DNA of 24,279 nt, taken from positions 1-24,279 of the forward strand of contig CAYPKG010000028.1 in assembly GCA_964411275.1 (NCBI GenBank). Reading direction: 5' to 3'. Numbering within the stretch: the first letter of the stretch is position 1; every line of letters begins with the position of its first letter. A program made the translations under genes and the position numbers. This DNA is from CAYPKG01 sp964411275 (lineage in GTDB: Bacteria > Bacillota > Clostridia > Christensenellales > CAG-138). The notes below the pieces were generated by a model, which saw nothing but the letters and a program-made list of their open reading frames with translations, did no database searches and was not told where the DNA came from. Shown in pieces: positions 6,999 to 15,056 of this stretch.

Positions 6999-7616
6999 TC
7001 AATTCAACAGGGCAACGATGTCGCCAAGCACCTTGTCAATGGGTTGATCCCCGTCGACGCGCTTGAGCAGTCCGCGACCCTGATAGTACTCGATGAGCGG
7101 CTGGGTCTGCGCCTCATACACTTTGAGGCGGTTGGACACCGTTTCAGCCTTGTCATCCTCCCGCTGGTAGAGCGCGCCGCCGCATTTCGGGCAAGCGCTC
7201 CCTTCCATTGTGGATACATGATAGGCCGCGCCGCAATCCGGGCACATGCGCCTGCCGCTAATGCGGGTAACGATTTTCTCGCTTGGCACATCGATGCTTA
7301 CCACCGCGTCCACAGTCGCGAATGCCTTGAGAGCGTCCGCCTGGGCAACGGTGCGGGGGAACCCATCCAGCAGGTAACCCTGTTGGCAGTCCGGCTGTTC
7401 AAGCCGGCCCTTGACCATGTCGATGATGACCTGATCCGGCACAAGCTCGCCCCGGTCGATATACCCCTGGGCGGCCACGCCCAGCGGGGTTTTCGCCCTG
7501 CGCTCGGCCCTGAGCATATCCCCGGTGGAGATATGCGCCATTTGATACCGTTCACAAAGGCGTTCCGCCTGGGTGCCTTTTCCGGCACCCGGCGGCCCTA
7601 ACAGAATAAGTCTCAT
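6999..7616 (-). CDS. adk: Adenylate kinase, zinc LID form
   Basis: It catalyses ATP + AMP to 2 ADP and keeps the nucleotide pool balanced. The P-loop GPPGAGKGT is at residues 7-15. The AMP-binding region and the LLDGFPRT motif (82-89) are intact. The LID carries Cys125, Cys128, Cys142 and Cys145, the zinc site typical of Gram-positive enzymes. At 205 aa it is about 10 residues shorter than most, with the shortening mainly in the LID between the cysteine pairs. TTG-ATG-ATG stand in a row at 7622-7616. GAGGG supports either ATG, and 7616 (MRLILLG) fits the family best. Confidence 0.96.
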   Translation of the reverse strand: MRLILLGPPGAGKGTQAERLCERYQMAHISTGDMLRAERRAKTPLGVAAQGYIDRGELVPDQVIIDMVKGRLEQPDCQQGYLLDGFPRTVAQADALKAFATVDAVVSIDVPSEKIVTRISGRRMCPDCGAAYHVSTMEGSACPKCGGALYQREDDKAETVSNRLKVYEAQTQPLIEYYQGRGLLKRVDGDQPIDKVLGDIVALLN

Positions 7617-7629
7617 CATCAATGCCCTC

Positions 7630-8910
7630 TTAGCTCAAGAAGCCTTTGTAGTGGCGCATGAGCATCTGGCTCTCCAACTGCTCCATGCTCTCCAACGCGA
7701 CGCTGACCATAATCAGCACGCTTGTAGGGCCAAATGTCGACCTCATGCCGAACAGTCCCAGCAACACCGTGGGAACCAGGGCGATGACCGCCAGGAACAG
7801 CGCGCCGAACAGCGTCAGGCGGCTGGAGATACGGCCAAGGTAATCGCTGGTGGGCCGTCCGGGGCGGATGCCCGGGATGAACCCGCCGTACTGCTGAAGG
7901 TTCTTGCTCATCTCGATGGGATTGAAGGAGATGGTGGTATAGAAATACGCGAACCCGATGACCAGCAGCGCATACGCGATGTAATACGCAAGCGTTCCCG
8001 TTCCGAGATACGTCATCCAGAACCTGGAGAAGGCCGCCGGGTTGGTCATATAATTCCGGTCGGCAATCTGGATGATCATCATCGGCAGGGAGGTGATTGT
8101 CATCGTGAATATCAAAGGCATAACGCCGTTGGCATTGGCCTTCATGGGAATGTGGGTGCTCTGGCCACCGTACTGCTTGCGGCCCACGACGCGCTTGGCG
8201 TACTGCACGGGCACCTTGCGCACACCCTCGTTTACGTACACAACGAGCATGATGATTCCCAGCGCCATCACCAGTATCCCGATGATCAGCCACCAGGAAT
8301 AGATCGGAGGACTGGACGTGAGCCCTTTCCAAAACGATCCGACGGTGGTAGGCAGCTGGGACACGATGGAGGCGAAGATCAGCATTGAAATACCGTTTCC
8401 GATGCCATTTTCCGTGATCCGTTCGCCCAGCCACATCAAGAATGCCGTACCCGCCGTGGAGATAATGCCGATGGTAGCGTAGGTGAAGAACCCGGGGTTA
8501 TACACCGCATCCGAACCAAGGCTCAGGATAATGCCCACGCTCTGGACAAGGCCGAGTCCGATACCGGTGAACCGGGTGATCTTTTCAAGTTTCTGCGGGC
8601 CGTCCTCTTCCTTGGACAACCGCTCCAGCGCCGGGATGGCGATGGTGAGAAGCTGGATGATAATCGAGCCCGTAATGTAGGGCGAAATGCCCATTGCGAA
8701 AATGGTAAAGCTGGACAACGCGCCGCCGGAGAACAGGTTCAACAGACCCAGCGCATCGTAATCCGCAACCTTACCGGCAACGGCAGTCGCGTTGATCCCC
8801 GGAATGGGGATGTGGCAGCCCAGCCGGTATATCACGATCAGCAACAGCGTAAAAAGCATCTTTTTACGGATGTCTTTGATCTTGAATGCATTGACCAACG
8901 TCTTGAACAT
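7630..8910 (-). CDS. secY: Preprotein translocase subunit SecY
   Basis: SecY is the channel subunit of the Sec translocon in the cytoplasmic membrane. The 426-aa protein shows about ten hydrophobic segments. Its typical signatures are LNLFSGGALSSFTIFAMGI, GIGNGISMLIF, and the cytoplasmic C5 region with GGFIPGIRPGRPT. The C-terminal MLMRHYKGFL is also conserved. The start ATG shares one base with the rplO stop (TGATG), and GAGGTGA lies inside the end of rplO, so translation is coupled. adk follows after a 13-base gap. Confidence 0.98.
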   Translation of the reverse strand: MFKTLVNAFKIKDIRKKMLFTLLLIVIYRLGCHIPIPGINATAVAGKVADYDALGLLNLFSGGALSSFTIFAMGISPYITGSIIIQLLTIAIPALERLSKEEDGPQKLEKITRFTGIGLGLVQSVGIILSLGSDAVYNPGFFTYATIGIISTAGTAFLMWLGERITENGIGNGISMLIFASIVSQLPTTVGSFWKGLTSSPPIYSWWLIIGILVMALGIIMLVVYVNEGVRKVPVQYAKRVVGRKQYGGQSTHIPMKANANGVMPLIFTMTITSLPMMIIQIADRNYMTNPAAFSRFWMTYLGTGTLAYYIAYALLVIGFAYFYTTISFNPIEMSKNLQQYGGFIPGIRPGRPTSDYLGRISSRLTLFGALFLAVIALVPTVLLGLFGMRSTFGPTSVLIMVSVALESMEQLESQMLMRHYKGFLS

Positions 8911-9353
8911 CAGTCAATCACCTCAGCAATTCCACCCGCTGCCTCAATGGCGCTTTTCGCAGTCTCAGAGAATTTCACCGCCTTAACGGTGAGTTTCTTG
9001 GTCAGCTCCCCGCGTCCCAGGACTTTCAGGCCGTCCTTTTCGATCTTGCTGATGATCCGCTCCGCTTTGAGCAGCTCAGCCGTGACAACGGTATCGTTTT
9101 CCAACCGGTTTAGGTCGGAAATATTGATTACGGTGTATTCCTTCGCGAAAATATTGGTAAATCCACGCTTGGGCAAGCGGCGGGCCAGAGGCATCTGTCC
9201 GCCCTCGAAGCCGTTTTTCTTGCTGCCGCCCCGGGCCTTTTGGCCCTTATGGCCCATTGTGGAGGTTTTGCCCATGCCGGAACCGATACCGCGGCCAACG
9301 CGTTTGCGGATGCGGGTGGAACCCTCGGCGGGCTGTAATTCATGCAGTTTCAT
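8910..9353 (-). CDS. rplO: 50S ribosomal protein L15
   Basis: L15 binds late in 50S assembly. The glycine/arginine-rich N-terminal arm (KRVGRGIGSGMGKTSTMGHK, residues 17-36) reaches into the rRNA. The globular part ends with the family's VKAVKFSETAKSAIEAAGG. Length 147 aa is normal. AGGAGG lies 10 bases before the ATG. It is preceded by rpmD (20-base gap) and overlaps secY by one base. Confidence 0.98.
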   Translation of the reverse strand: MKLHELQPAEGSTRIRKRVGRGIGSGMGKTSTMGHKGQKARGGSKKNGFEGGQMPLARRLPKRGFTNIFAKEYTVINISDLNRLENDTVVTAELLKAERIISKIEKDGLKVLGRGELTKKLTVKAVKFSETAKSAIEAAGGIAEVID

Positions 9354-9373
9354 GGAACGTGCACCTCCTTCAA

Positions 9374-9553
9374 TTAGACTTCTTCCACCTTGACCAGGTG
9401 TTTTACCTTAAAGATCTTGCCCCGGGTGCAGCCGTTGTCCGGCTGCAGTGTGGTGCTGTTGATCTTTCTAAGACCCAGCGCCTCGATGGTGGCTTTCTGA
9501 TCCTTGAGGGCGCCGATGGTGCTCTTTACGAGCGTAATCTTTAACTGTGCCAT
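9374..9553 (-). CDS. rpmD: 50S ribosomal protein L30
   Basis: L30 is a small (59 aa) large-subunit protein of ferredoxin-like fold, which some bacterial lineages lack. The sequence MAQLKITLVKSTIG, then LGLRKINSTTLQ and GKIFKVKHLVKVEEV, is diagnostic. An upstream in-frame ATG (9571) would overlap the AGGAG ribosome binding site that lies 7 bases before 9553, so 9553 is the start. It lies between rpsE and rplO, as usual. Confidence 0.97.
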   Translation of the reverse strand: MAQLKITLVKSTIGALKDQKATIEALGLRKINSTTLQPDNGCTRGKIFKVKHLVKVEEV

Positions 9554-9571
9554 GTTAACGCTCCTTTTCAA

Positions 9572-10078
9572 TCAGTCCAGGATTTCCGCAACGGTCTTGC
9601 CCCGAAGGCGCGCAACCTGCTCCACCGTGCGCAGCTGCTTAAGGCCGTCCAATGTGGCCTTGACGCAGTTGGCGGGGTTGTTGGAGCCGAAGGATTTTGT
9701 GCGGATGTCCTTAATGCCGGCCATCTCAAGCACCGCGCGGGCAGGGCCGCCGGCGATAACGCCGGTACCGGGTTCGGCAGGCAGCATGCGGACATGCCCC
9801 TTGGCGAACTTGCCTTCGACCTGGTGCGGGATGGTGGTTCCCACGATGGGTACATGGGTCAGGTGGCGCTTGGCGTCTTCCACGCCCTTGCGAACCGCCT
9901 CCGGAATTTCAGCGGCCTTGCCCATGCCAACGCCCACGCGGCCTTTTTCATCGCCAACGATCATCAGCGCGGTAAACCGGAAATTCCGGCCGCCCTTTAC
10001 GACCTTGGCAACACGGTTGATGGAGACCAACCGCTCTTTAAACTCAGGCGCTTCCTGTTCATAACGTCTATTTTGCAT
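9572..10078 (-). CDS. rpsE: 30S ribosomal protein S5
   Basis: S5 contributes to decoding accuracy and to the mRNA entry helicase. The double-stranded-RNA-binding-like N-domain contains RVAKVVKGGRNFRFTALMIV (residues 22-41) and GVGMGKAAEIPEAVRKG. The C-domain contains TGVIAGGPARAVLEMAGI and FGSNNPAN. Length 168 aa is normal. AGGAGG lies 8 bases before the ATG. It sits between rplR and rpmD in the spc segment. Confidence 0.98.
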   Translation of the reverse strand: MQNRRYEQEAPEFKERLVSINRVAKVVKGGRNFRFTALMIVGDEKGRVGVGMGKAAEIPEAVRKGVEDAKRHLTHVPIVGTTIPHQVEGKFAKGHVRMLPAEPGTGVIAGGPARAVLEMAGIKDIRTKSFGSNNPANCVKATLDGLKQLRTVEQVARLRGKTVAEILD

Positions 10079-10091
10079 CGTATCGTCCTCC

Positions 10092-10460
10092 TTAGAAGTC
10101 CAGTCCGGCCTTGCGCGCGCCTTCTGCCACCGCCGCTACACGGCCGGTGTAAAGGTATCCGCCACGGTCGAACACGATCTTCGTTACGCCCTTGTCCTTT
10201 GCACGCTTTCCAATGACCTCGCCTACGATGACCGCGGCTTCGGTCCTGGATTTGCCCTCCAGCTTGCCCTTGACTTCGGCGTCCAGCGTGGAAGCGGCGA
10301 CCAGCGTGTTGCCGATTTCGTCGTTGATCAGCTGTGCATAGATGTTGTTCAGGCTGCGGTAAACGTTAAGCCTGGGACGCTCGACCGTACCGGTGATATG
10401 CCGGCGGGTACGAGCATGACGTGCCTTGCGCACGGCGTTTTTATCGATTTTAGAAATCAT
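10092..10460 (-). CDS. rplR: 50S ribosomal protein L18
   Basis: L18 binds 5S rRNA with L5 in the central protuberance. The protein has the basic N-terminal KARHARTRRHITGTVERPRL (residues 12-31). It also has LNVYRSLNNIYAQLI and the C-terminal FDRGGYLYTGRVAAVAEGAR with the usual AGLDF end. Length is 122 aa. AGGAG lies 10 bases before the ATG. There are 24 bases between rplF and this gene and 13 bases to rpsE. Confidence 0.98.
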   Translation of the reverse strand: MISKIDKNAVRKARHARTRRHITGTVERPRLNVYRSLNNIYAQLINDEIGNTLVAASTLDAEVKGKLEGKSRTEAAVIVGEVIGKRAKDKGVTKIVFDRGGYLYTGRVAAVAEGARKAGLDF

Positions 10461-10484
10461 AACCTCGTCACTCCTTCCTACGCG

Positions 10485-11024
10485 TTATTTGCCTGTTTTG
10501 CCTTCCTTGCGGCGCACGATTTCGTAATCGTACTTGATGCCCTTGCCCTTATAGGGCTCCGGCTTGCGCACCGCACGGATGTCGGCTGCAATCTGGCCGA
10601 CCTGCTGCTTGTTGATGCCGGCCACCACAACCTTGTTCGGGGTAGGCACTTCAAATGCGATGCCATCCGGCTCGGCAAACTCCACAGGATGGGAGTAACC
10701 AACGTTGAGCACCAGCTTGCTGCCCTGTTTCTGGGCGCGGTAACCGACGCCCACGACCTCTAAAGTTTTCGTGTAACCGGTGGTCACGCCGACCACCATG
10801 TTGTTGATGAGCGTGCGGGACAGGCCGTGCAACGCACGGTGCCGTTTTTCGTCGCTGGGGCGCTTGACCGTCAGGACGCCGTCCTCCTGCTCGAGGGACA
10901 TTTCAGGGGAAATTTTCTCTGTGAGCTGGCCCTTGGGGCCTTTTACAGTCACGGTGTTATCCTCACCGACCGTGATTGTCACTCCGCTCACCAATTTGAC
11001 CGGAAGTTTTCCGATACGAGACAT
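10485..11024 (-). CDS. rplF: 50S ribosomal protein L6
   Basis: L6 lies at the base of the L7/L12 stalk next to the sarcin-ricin loop and the factor-binding site. Two repeated domains are visible. The protein begins MSRIGKLPVKLVSGV and has ALHGLSRTLINNMVVGVTTG (residues 64-83). Its C-terminal signature GKGIKYDYEIVRRKEGKTGK is complete. Length 179 aa is typical. AGGAGG is close before the ATG. It follows rpsH by 24 bases. Confidence 0.98.
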   Translation of the reverse strand: MSRIGKLPVKLVSGVTITVGEDNTVTVKGPKGQLTEKISPEMSLEQEDGVLTVKRPSDEKRHRALHGLSRTLINNMVVGVTTGYTKTLEVVGVGYRAQKQGSKLVLNVGYSHPVEFAEPDGIAFEVPTPNKVVVAGINKQQVGQIAADIRAVRKPEPYKGKGIKYDYEIVRRKEGKTGK

Positions 11025-11048
11025 TTCTTACACCTCCTGTAAAAGTTT

Positions 11049-11441
11049 TTACCAAACGTATGCCAGCACTTCGCCGCCGACGCCCAGCTTGCGGGCTTCC
11101 TTATCGGTCATCACGCCACGAGAGGTGGAGATGACGGCGATGCCAAGGCCGTTGAGCACTTTCGGCACCTGATCCTTGCGGGCATACACCCGAAGGCCAG
11201 GCTTGCTGATGCGCTTGAGGCCGACGACGACACGTTGCTTGTTGGGTCCATACTTGAGCTGGATGCGGATGGTTTTTTCCACGCCGTTTTCGATCAGCTC
11301 GTAGCCCTTAATATACCCCTCGGAAAGAAGGATCTGGGCAATGGCCTTCTTGATGGTGGAAGCCGGCACGTCTACCGTTTCGTGCTTGGCAACCAGTGCG
11401 TTGCGGATACGTGTGAGCATATCAGCGATTGGATCGGTCAT
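11049..11441 (-). CDS. rpsH: 30S ribosomal protein S8
   Basis: S8 binds the 16S central domain and in E. coli represses the spc operon. The sequence starts MTDPIADMLTRIRNAL and ends TSRGVMTDKEARKLGVGGEV plus LAYVW, both diagnostic. Length is 130 aa. The reading frame stays open upstream to 11552 across rpsN in another frame. However, GGAGG lies 8 bases before the ATG at 11441 and defines the start. The ribosome binding site directly abuts the rpsN stop. Confidence 0.98.
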   Translation of the reverse strand: MTDPIADMLTRIRNALVAKHETVDVPASTIKKAIAQILLSEGYIKGYELIENGVEKTIRIQLKYGPNKQRVVVGLKRISKPGLRVYARKDQVPKVLNGLGIAVISTSRGVMTDKEARKLGVGGEVLAYVW

Positions 11442-11457
11442 GTTCGTTCCCTCCTTC

Positions 11458-11643
11458 TTACCAGCTCGCCTTGCGTACGCCGGGAATCTCGCCCTTGTAC
11501 GCCAGGTTTCTGAAGCAGATGCGGCAAATGCCGTACTTACGAAGCACCGCATGAGGCCGTCCGCAGATGCGGCAGCGGGTGTAGGCGCGGGTGCTGAACT
11601 TCGGCGCGGCCTGCTGCTTGTTGATCATGCTTTTCTTTGCCAC
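11458..11643 (-). CDS. rpsN: 30S ribosomal protein S14, zinc-type (type Z)
   Basis: S14 is in the 30S head. This is the short 61-aa zinc form: Cys24, Cys27, Cys40 and Cys43 lie in two CRIC motifs, and it ends with the conserved GEIPGVRKASW. The start codon is GTG at 11643, with AGGAGG 7 bases upstream. The only in-frame ATG nearby (codon 6) has no ribosome binding site. The longer, zinc-free paralogue is not in this window. Confidence 0.97.
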   Translation of the reverse strand: MAKKSMINKQQAAPKFSTRAYTRCRICGRPHAVLRKYGICRICFRNLAYKGEIPGVRKASW

Positions 11644-11660
11644 GGTTTTTCCTCCTTACC

Positions 11661-12281
11661 TTAGCCCTGGATGTACGGCATGCCCATGAAAGCGAGAAGC
11701 TCTTTGGCTTCCTCATCGCTCTTGGCAGTGGTCACGAACACGATGTCCATGCCCCGTACCTGATCCACATCGTCATAATTGATCTCCGGGAAGATCAGCT
11801 GCTCCTTTACGCCCATGGCGTAGTTGCCGCGGCCGTCAAAGGACCTGGTGGATACGCCTCTAAAGTCGCGCACGCGGGGAAGCACGATGTTCATGAGCTT
11901 GTCGGCAAAGTAGTACATCCGGTCGCCGCGCAGCGTTACCTTTGCGCCAACGTTCATGCCCTCACGGAGCTTGAAGTTCGCGACGGATCTTTTCGCCTTT
12001 GTCACGATGGGCCGCTGGCCGGCGATGAGCGCCAGCTCGTCACAGGCCTTCTCGATGCCCTTCGGGTTATCCTTTTCGGAGCCGAGACCCATGTTCAGGA
12101 CGATCTTGTCCAGTCTCGGGATCTCCATGACGTTCTTATATCCGAATTTTTCCTTCAGCGCGGGCGCAACCTCCTCGGCATACTTGACTTTCAGCCGGGG
12201 AGCACCGGAGAAGGCTTTCATTTCTTTCTGCGCAGCCTTTTTCTTGGGAGCCGCCTGGGTTTTCACATCTTTCTTTGCCAC
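11661..12281 (-). CDS. rplE: 50S ribosomal protein L5 with N-terminal extension
   Basis: L5 binds 5S rRNA and contacts P-site tRNA. The core (YAEEVAPALKEKFGYKNVME, then IPRLDKIVLNMGLG, ITKAKRSVANFKLREG, FRGVSTRSFDGRGNYAMGVKE in pieces) is canonical. At 206 aa it is about 25 residues longer than most L5. The excess is an N-terminal Lys/Ala-rich tail (residues 1-27). The start codon is GTG at 12281, with AGGAGG 9 bases before it. A shorter start at the internal Met (residue 21) lacks a ribosome binding site, so the extension is probably translated. Confidence 0.96.
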   Translation of the reverse strand: MAKKDVKTQAAPKKKAAQKEMKAFSGAPRLKVKYAEEVAPALKEKFGYKNVMEIPRLDKIVLNMGLGSEKDNPKGIEKACDELALIAGQRPIVTKAKRSVANFKLREGMNVGAKVTLRGDRMYYFADKLMNIVLPRVRDFRGVSTRSFDGRGNYAMGVKEQLIFPEINYDDVDQVRGMDIVFVTTAKSDEEAKELLAFMGMPYIQG

Positions 12282-12302
12282 TTGAAACGTCCTCCTTTCC
12301 GG

Positions 12303-12620
12303 TTAGTCGATGGACTTTCCGCACTTTTTGCAGACGCGGACTTTTTTGTCCGAGTCAAACGCGTGGCCCACCCGGGTGGGCTTGCTGCAGTGGGGGCACA
12401 CGAGCATCACGTTGGAAACATGGATGGTGCCTTCCTGCTTGATACGGCCGCCGGGTTCGCCCTGGCGGCGGGGCTTCTGATGCCTGGTGATCATGTTTGC
12501 GTTCTGTACGATCACGCGCTCCTTCTCAGGCAGCGCCACCATAACCTTGCCCTTGGCGCCCTTGTCCTTGCCGGAGATGACGACGACGGTATCTTCCTTT
12601 TTGACGTTCATTTTCTTCAT
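12303..12620 (-). CDS. rplX: 50S ribosomal protein L24, zinc-ribbon form
   Basis: L24 is an early 50S assembly initiator. An N-terminal KOW motif (VVVISGKDKGAKGKV, residues 12-26) is followed by the RHQKPRRQGEPGGRI segment. The C-terminus carries a C4 zinc ribbon at Cys75, Cys78, Cys97 and Cys100, seen in many Firmicutes but absent in E. coli. Length is 105 aa. AGGAGG lies 7 bases before the ATG at 12620. An internal ATG (codon 4) is less well placed. Confidence 0.97.
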   Translation of the reverse strand: MKKMNVKKEDTVVVISGKDKGAKGKVMVALPEKERVIVQNANMITRHQKPRRQGEPGGRIKQEGTIHVSNVMLVCPHCSKPTRVGHAFDSDKKVRVCKKCGKSID

Positions 12621-12632
12621 CGTTGTTCCTCC

Positions 12633-13001
12633 TTACAGCACTTCCGGCGCCAGAGACACGATTTTCATGTAATCGCGCTCACGAAGCTCTCTCGCCACCG
12701 GCCCGAATATACGGGTGCCCCGGGGCTGCTTCTGATCGTTGATGATCACGGCCGCGTTGTCGTCGAAGCGAATATGGCTTCCGTCCACGCGATGCACGCC
12801 GCTGATCGTACGAACCACAACTGCTCTCACGATTTCCTTCTTCTTCACCGTGCCGCCGGGGGAAGCGGACTTCACCGACGCCACGATCACATCGCCGATA
12901 TTGGCGGTGCGGCGGAACGAGCCGCCCAGCACGCGAATGCACATGATTTCCTTCGCGCCGCTGTTATCCGCGACCTTTAACCTGGTCTGTGGTTGAATCA
13001 T
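12633..13001 (-). CDS. rplN: 50S ribosomal protein L14
   Basis: L14 lies at the subunit interface (bridges B5/B8) and contacts L19. The start MIQPQTRLKVADNSGAKEIM, the central RVLGGSFRR with IGDVIVASVK, and the end RELRERDYMKIVSLAPEVL are all conserved. Length is 122 aa. GGAGGAG is just before the ATG. It opens the spc segment after a 69-base spacer from rpsQ, one of the longer gaps in the cluster. Confidence 0.98.
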   Translation of the reverse strand: MIQPQTRLKVADNSGAKEIMCIRVLGGSFRRTANIGDVIVASVKSASPGGTVKKKEIVRAVVVRTISGVHRVDGSHIRFDDNAAVIINDQKQPRGTRIFGPVARELRERDYMKIVSLAPEVL

Positions 13002-13070
13002 GTTATTTCTCCTCCTCGTTCATGCCACGGTCGCCGCTTCAGGGGGACCTGTGGCCAAACCATGATTGGA

Positions 13071-13334
13071 TTACTTAGCCTTTTCGATGATCTCGACCAG
13101 GCGCCAGCGTTTGTCCTTGGAAAGGGGCCTCGTCTCCATAATCCGCACGGTATCGCCGATGCCGCAGGCGTTCTCTTCGTCATGAGCCTTTAACTTGCGG
13201 GTACGGTTGACCATTTTGCCGTAGAGGGGATGGCGCACCTTGTTTTTGATGGCGACCACGATGGTCTTATCCATCTTGTCGCTCACGACCTCGCCTGTGC
13301 GGGTCTTGCGGTAGCCTCTCAATTTGGTTTCCAT
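13071..13334 (-). CDS. rpsQ: 30S ribosomal protein S17
   Basis: S17 is an OB-fold primary 16S binder. GEVVSDKMDKTIVVAI (residues 14-29) and RHPLYGKMVNRTRKLKAHDE (34-53) are signatures of the family. RPLSKDKRWRLVEIIE closes it. The start ATG at 13334 (METKLRGYRK) is chosen over the open frame to 13355 because AAGGAGGAG overlaps that upstream part. Length is 87 aa. It is the last gene of the S10 segment, 17 bases after rpmC. Confidence 0.98.
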   Translation of the reverse strand: METKLRGYRKTRTGEVVSDKMDKTIVVAIKNKVRHPLYGKMVNRTRKLKAHDEENACGIGDTVRIMETRPLSKDKRWRLVEIIEKAK

Positions 13335-13351
13335 AGTTTGCTCCTCCTTCC

Positions 13352-13555
13352 TCATTCGGCAGCGGCCTTGATCTCACGCTCACGCAGAAGCGTTTTGACC
13401 CGGGCGATGTCCTTTTTGCATTCGCCGATCCGATGGGGATTGGCGAGCTGGCCTGTCGCCAGCTGGAAGCGGAGGTTAAAGAGCTCCGTCTTGAGTTCCT
13501 TCTCCTGGGAAATCAGTTCCTCAGTGGTCATTTCACGAACCTTATTCGCTTTCAT
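13352..13555 (-). CDS. rpmC: 50S ribosomal protein L29
   Basis: L29 is a helical-hairpin protein at the tunnel exit near the docking site for trigger factor and SRP. The 67-aa sequence contains the signature LFNLRFQLATGQLANPHRI (residues 26-44). Two start candidates exist, GTG at 13564 and ATG at 13555. AGGTGG 5 bases before the ATG and the family's usual length favour 13555. The gene overlaps the end of rplP by 14 bases, the largest overlap in the cluster, so it is probably translationally coupled. Confidence 0.95.
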   Translation of the reverse strand: MKANKVREMTTEELISQEKELKTELFNLRFQLATGQLANPHRIGECKKDIARVKTLLREREIKAAAE

Positions 13556-13985
13556 CGCTTCCACCTACTTCCTGGACGGTTTCCTTCTTCATGACCTTAC
13601 ACTTGAGCGGCAGCTTGTGGGCAGCAAGGCGCAGCGCTTCGCGGGCGGTCTCTTCGTCCACGCCGGCGATTTCAAACATCACCCGGCCGGGCTTTACGAC
13701 GGACACCCAGTACTCCGGAGAGCCTTTGCCGGAACCCATGCGGGTTTCCGCGGGCTTTTCCGTTACGGGCTTGTCGGGGAAGATCTTGATCCAGACCTTG
13801 CCGCCACGCTTGATGTAACGGGTCATCGCCACACGGGCTGCCTCGATCTGGTTGCTGGTGACCCATGCGGGCTCCACGGCGACCAGGCCATATTCACCAT
13901 AAGTGATCTCGTTGCCGCGCAGGGCCTTGCCCTTCATCCGGCCGCGAAAAACTCTTCTTCTCTTCACTCTCTTGGGCATCAACAT
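13542..13985 (-). CDS. rplP: 50S ribosomal protein L16
   Basis: L16 positions A- and P-site tRNA and helps organise the peptidyl transferase centre. It begins MLMPKRVKRRRVFRGRMKG. It contains YGLVAVEPAWVTSNQIEAAR and GSGKGSPEYWVSVVKPGRVM, all diagnostic. Length is 147 aa. The ATG at 13985 is 10 bases after GGAGG; the next ATG at 13979 would be 16 bases away and is less likely. It begins 3 bases after the rpsC stop, so its ribosome binding site lies inside rpsC. Confidence 0.98.
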   Translation of the reverse strand: MLMPKRVKRRRVFRGRMKGKALRGNEITYGEYGLVAVEPAWVTSNQIEAARVAMTRYIKRGGKVWIKIFPDKPVTEKPAETRMGSGKGSPEYWVSVVKPGRVMFEIAGVDEETAREALRLAAHKLPLKCKVMKKETVQEVGGSDESE

Positions 13986-13988
13986 GGT

Positions 13989-14642
13989 TTACTTGCCTCC
14001 TTCTTGCCGGCGACGGCCAAGAACCTCGCCCTTGTAAATCCACACCTTGATCCCGATGCGACCATAGGTGGTATGCGCTTCGGCAAAGCCATAGTCGATG
14101 TCGGCGCGCATGGTTTGCAGGGGGATGGAGCCATCGTGGTACCCTTCCGAACGGGCGATCTCAGCGCCGCCCAGACGGCCGCCGCACATGAGCTTGATGC
14201 CCTTGGCGCCCGCTTTCATGGAGCGGCCCATGGCCTGCTTCATGGCGCGGCGGAAGGAGATGCGCTTTTCGAGCTGCGCCGCGATGTTCTCCGCCACCAG
14301 CTGGGCGTCGGTATCCACATTGCGGATCTCCATGATGTTCACATTGGCGGGCCCGCCGACCAGCTTGGCGATGTCCGCCTTGATGGCCTCGACGCCTGCG
14401 CCGCCCTTGCCGATCAGCATGCCGGGACGCCCGGTGTGGATGCTGACGGTGATTTTGTTGGCCGCCCGCTCGATCTCGATGCGGGAAATGCTGGCCGCAT
14501 AATACTTCTTCTTTATGAACTCGCGGATTTTCTTGTCCTCCACGAGGTAGTCGGCAAAGTCCTTCTTGGAGGCATACCAGCGGGTATTCCAATCCCTGAT
14601 TACGCCGACGCGGAAGCCGTTTGGATTAACCTTTTGACCCAT
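13989..14642 (-). CDS. rpsC: 30S ribosomal protein S3
   Basis: S3 is part of the mRNA entry channel and helicase. It begins MGQKVNPNGFRVGVIRDW. The KH domain contains the invariant GXXG as IGKGG inside RPGMLIGKGGAGVEAI. The C-domain includes GRLGGAEIARSEGYHDGSIP and GRIGIKVWIYKGEVLGRR. Length 217 aa is normal. The frame is open to 14720, but AGGAGG upstream of 14642 sets the start. Confidence 0.98.
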   Translation of the reverse strand: MGQKVNPNGFRVGVIRDWNTRWYASKKDFADYLVEDKKIREFIKKKYYAASISRIEIERAANKITVSIHTGRPGMLIGKGGAGVEAIKADIAKLVGGPANVNIMEIRNVDTDAQLVAENIAAQLEKRISFRRAMKQAMGRSMKAGAKGIKLMCGGRLGGAEIARSEGYHDGSIPLQTMRADIDYGFAEAHTTYGRIGIKVWIYKGEVLGRRRQEGGK

Positions 14643-14658
14643 TGTCTGTTTTTCCTCC

Positions 14659-15045
14659 TTACTTCGCCTGATCCAGTACGATCGTGATATGGCTGGTGCG
14701 CTTGCGGATGCGAGTCGCACGGCCCTGCGCCCGGGGACGGAACCGCTTAAGGGTGGGTCCCTGGTTCGCGTACACCTCGGCCACGATCAGATTGTCGCGG
14801 CTTAAATCCTGGTTGTTCTCCGCGTTTGCGATGGCGGAGTTCAGGAGCTTCAAAACCGGCTCAGTGGCGGCTTTGGGGGTGAACATCAGGATTGCCTGTG
14901 CCTCAGCCACGGATTTCCCCCGGATCAGGTCGATGACGACCTTGACCTTTCGGGAGGAAATGCGCACATAGCGGGCGATGGCGTGGGGGCGTCTATCCGC
15001 GTTTTCGCGGCGCGCCGCAGTTTTTTCTCTGGACCTAGTTGCCAT
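14659..15045 (-). CDS. rplV: 50S ribosomal protein L22
   Basis: L22's long beta-hairpin lines the exit tunnel and is a site of macrolide resistance changes. The core (IARYVRISSRKVKVVIDLIR, residues 23-42) and the hairpin end FRPRAQGRATRIRKRTSHIT are intact. At 128 aa it carries a basic N-terminal extension of about 18 residues compared with the shortest L22 proteins. AGGAGG lies 6 bases before the ATG. It sits 16 bases before rpsC and 11 after rpsS. Confidence 0.98.
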   Translation of the reverse strand: MATRSREKTAARRENADRRPHAIARYVRISSRKVKVVIDLIRGKSVAEAQAILMFTPKAATEPVLKLLNSAIANAENNQDLSRDNLIVAEVYANQGPTLKRFRPRAQGRATRIRKRTSHITIVLDQAK

Positions 15046-15056
15046 TTATTTCCTCC

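Noticed and set aside
12998..13070. 21-codon reading frame in the rpsQ-rplN spacer running into the rplN start
   Set aside because: No ribosome binding site before its ATG; it merely reads through the rplN Shine-Dalgarno sequence.
13230..14687. 485-codon + strand ORF opposite rpsQ to rpsC
   Set aside because: Same reason: a shadow frame of conserved genes on the other strand.
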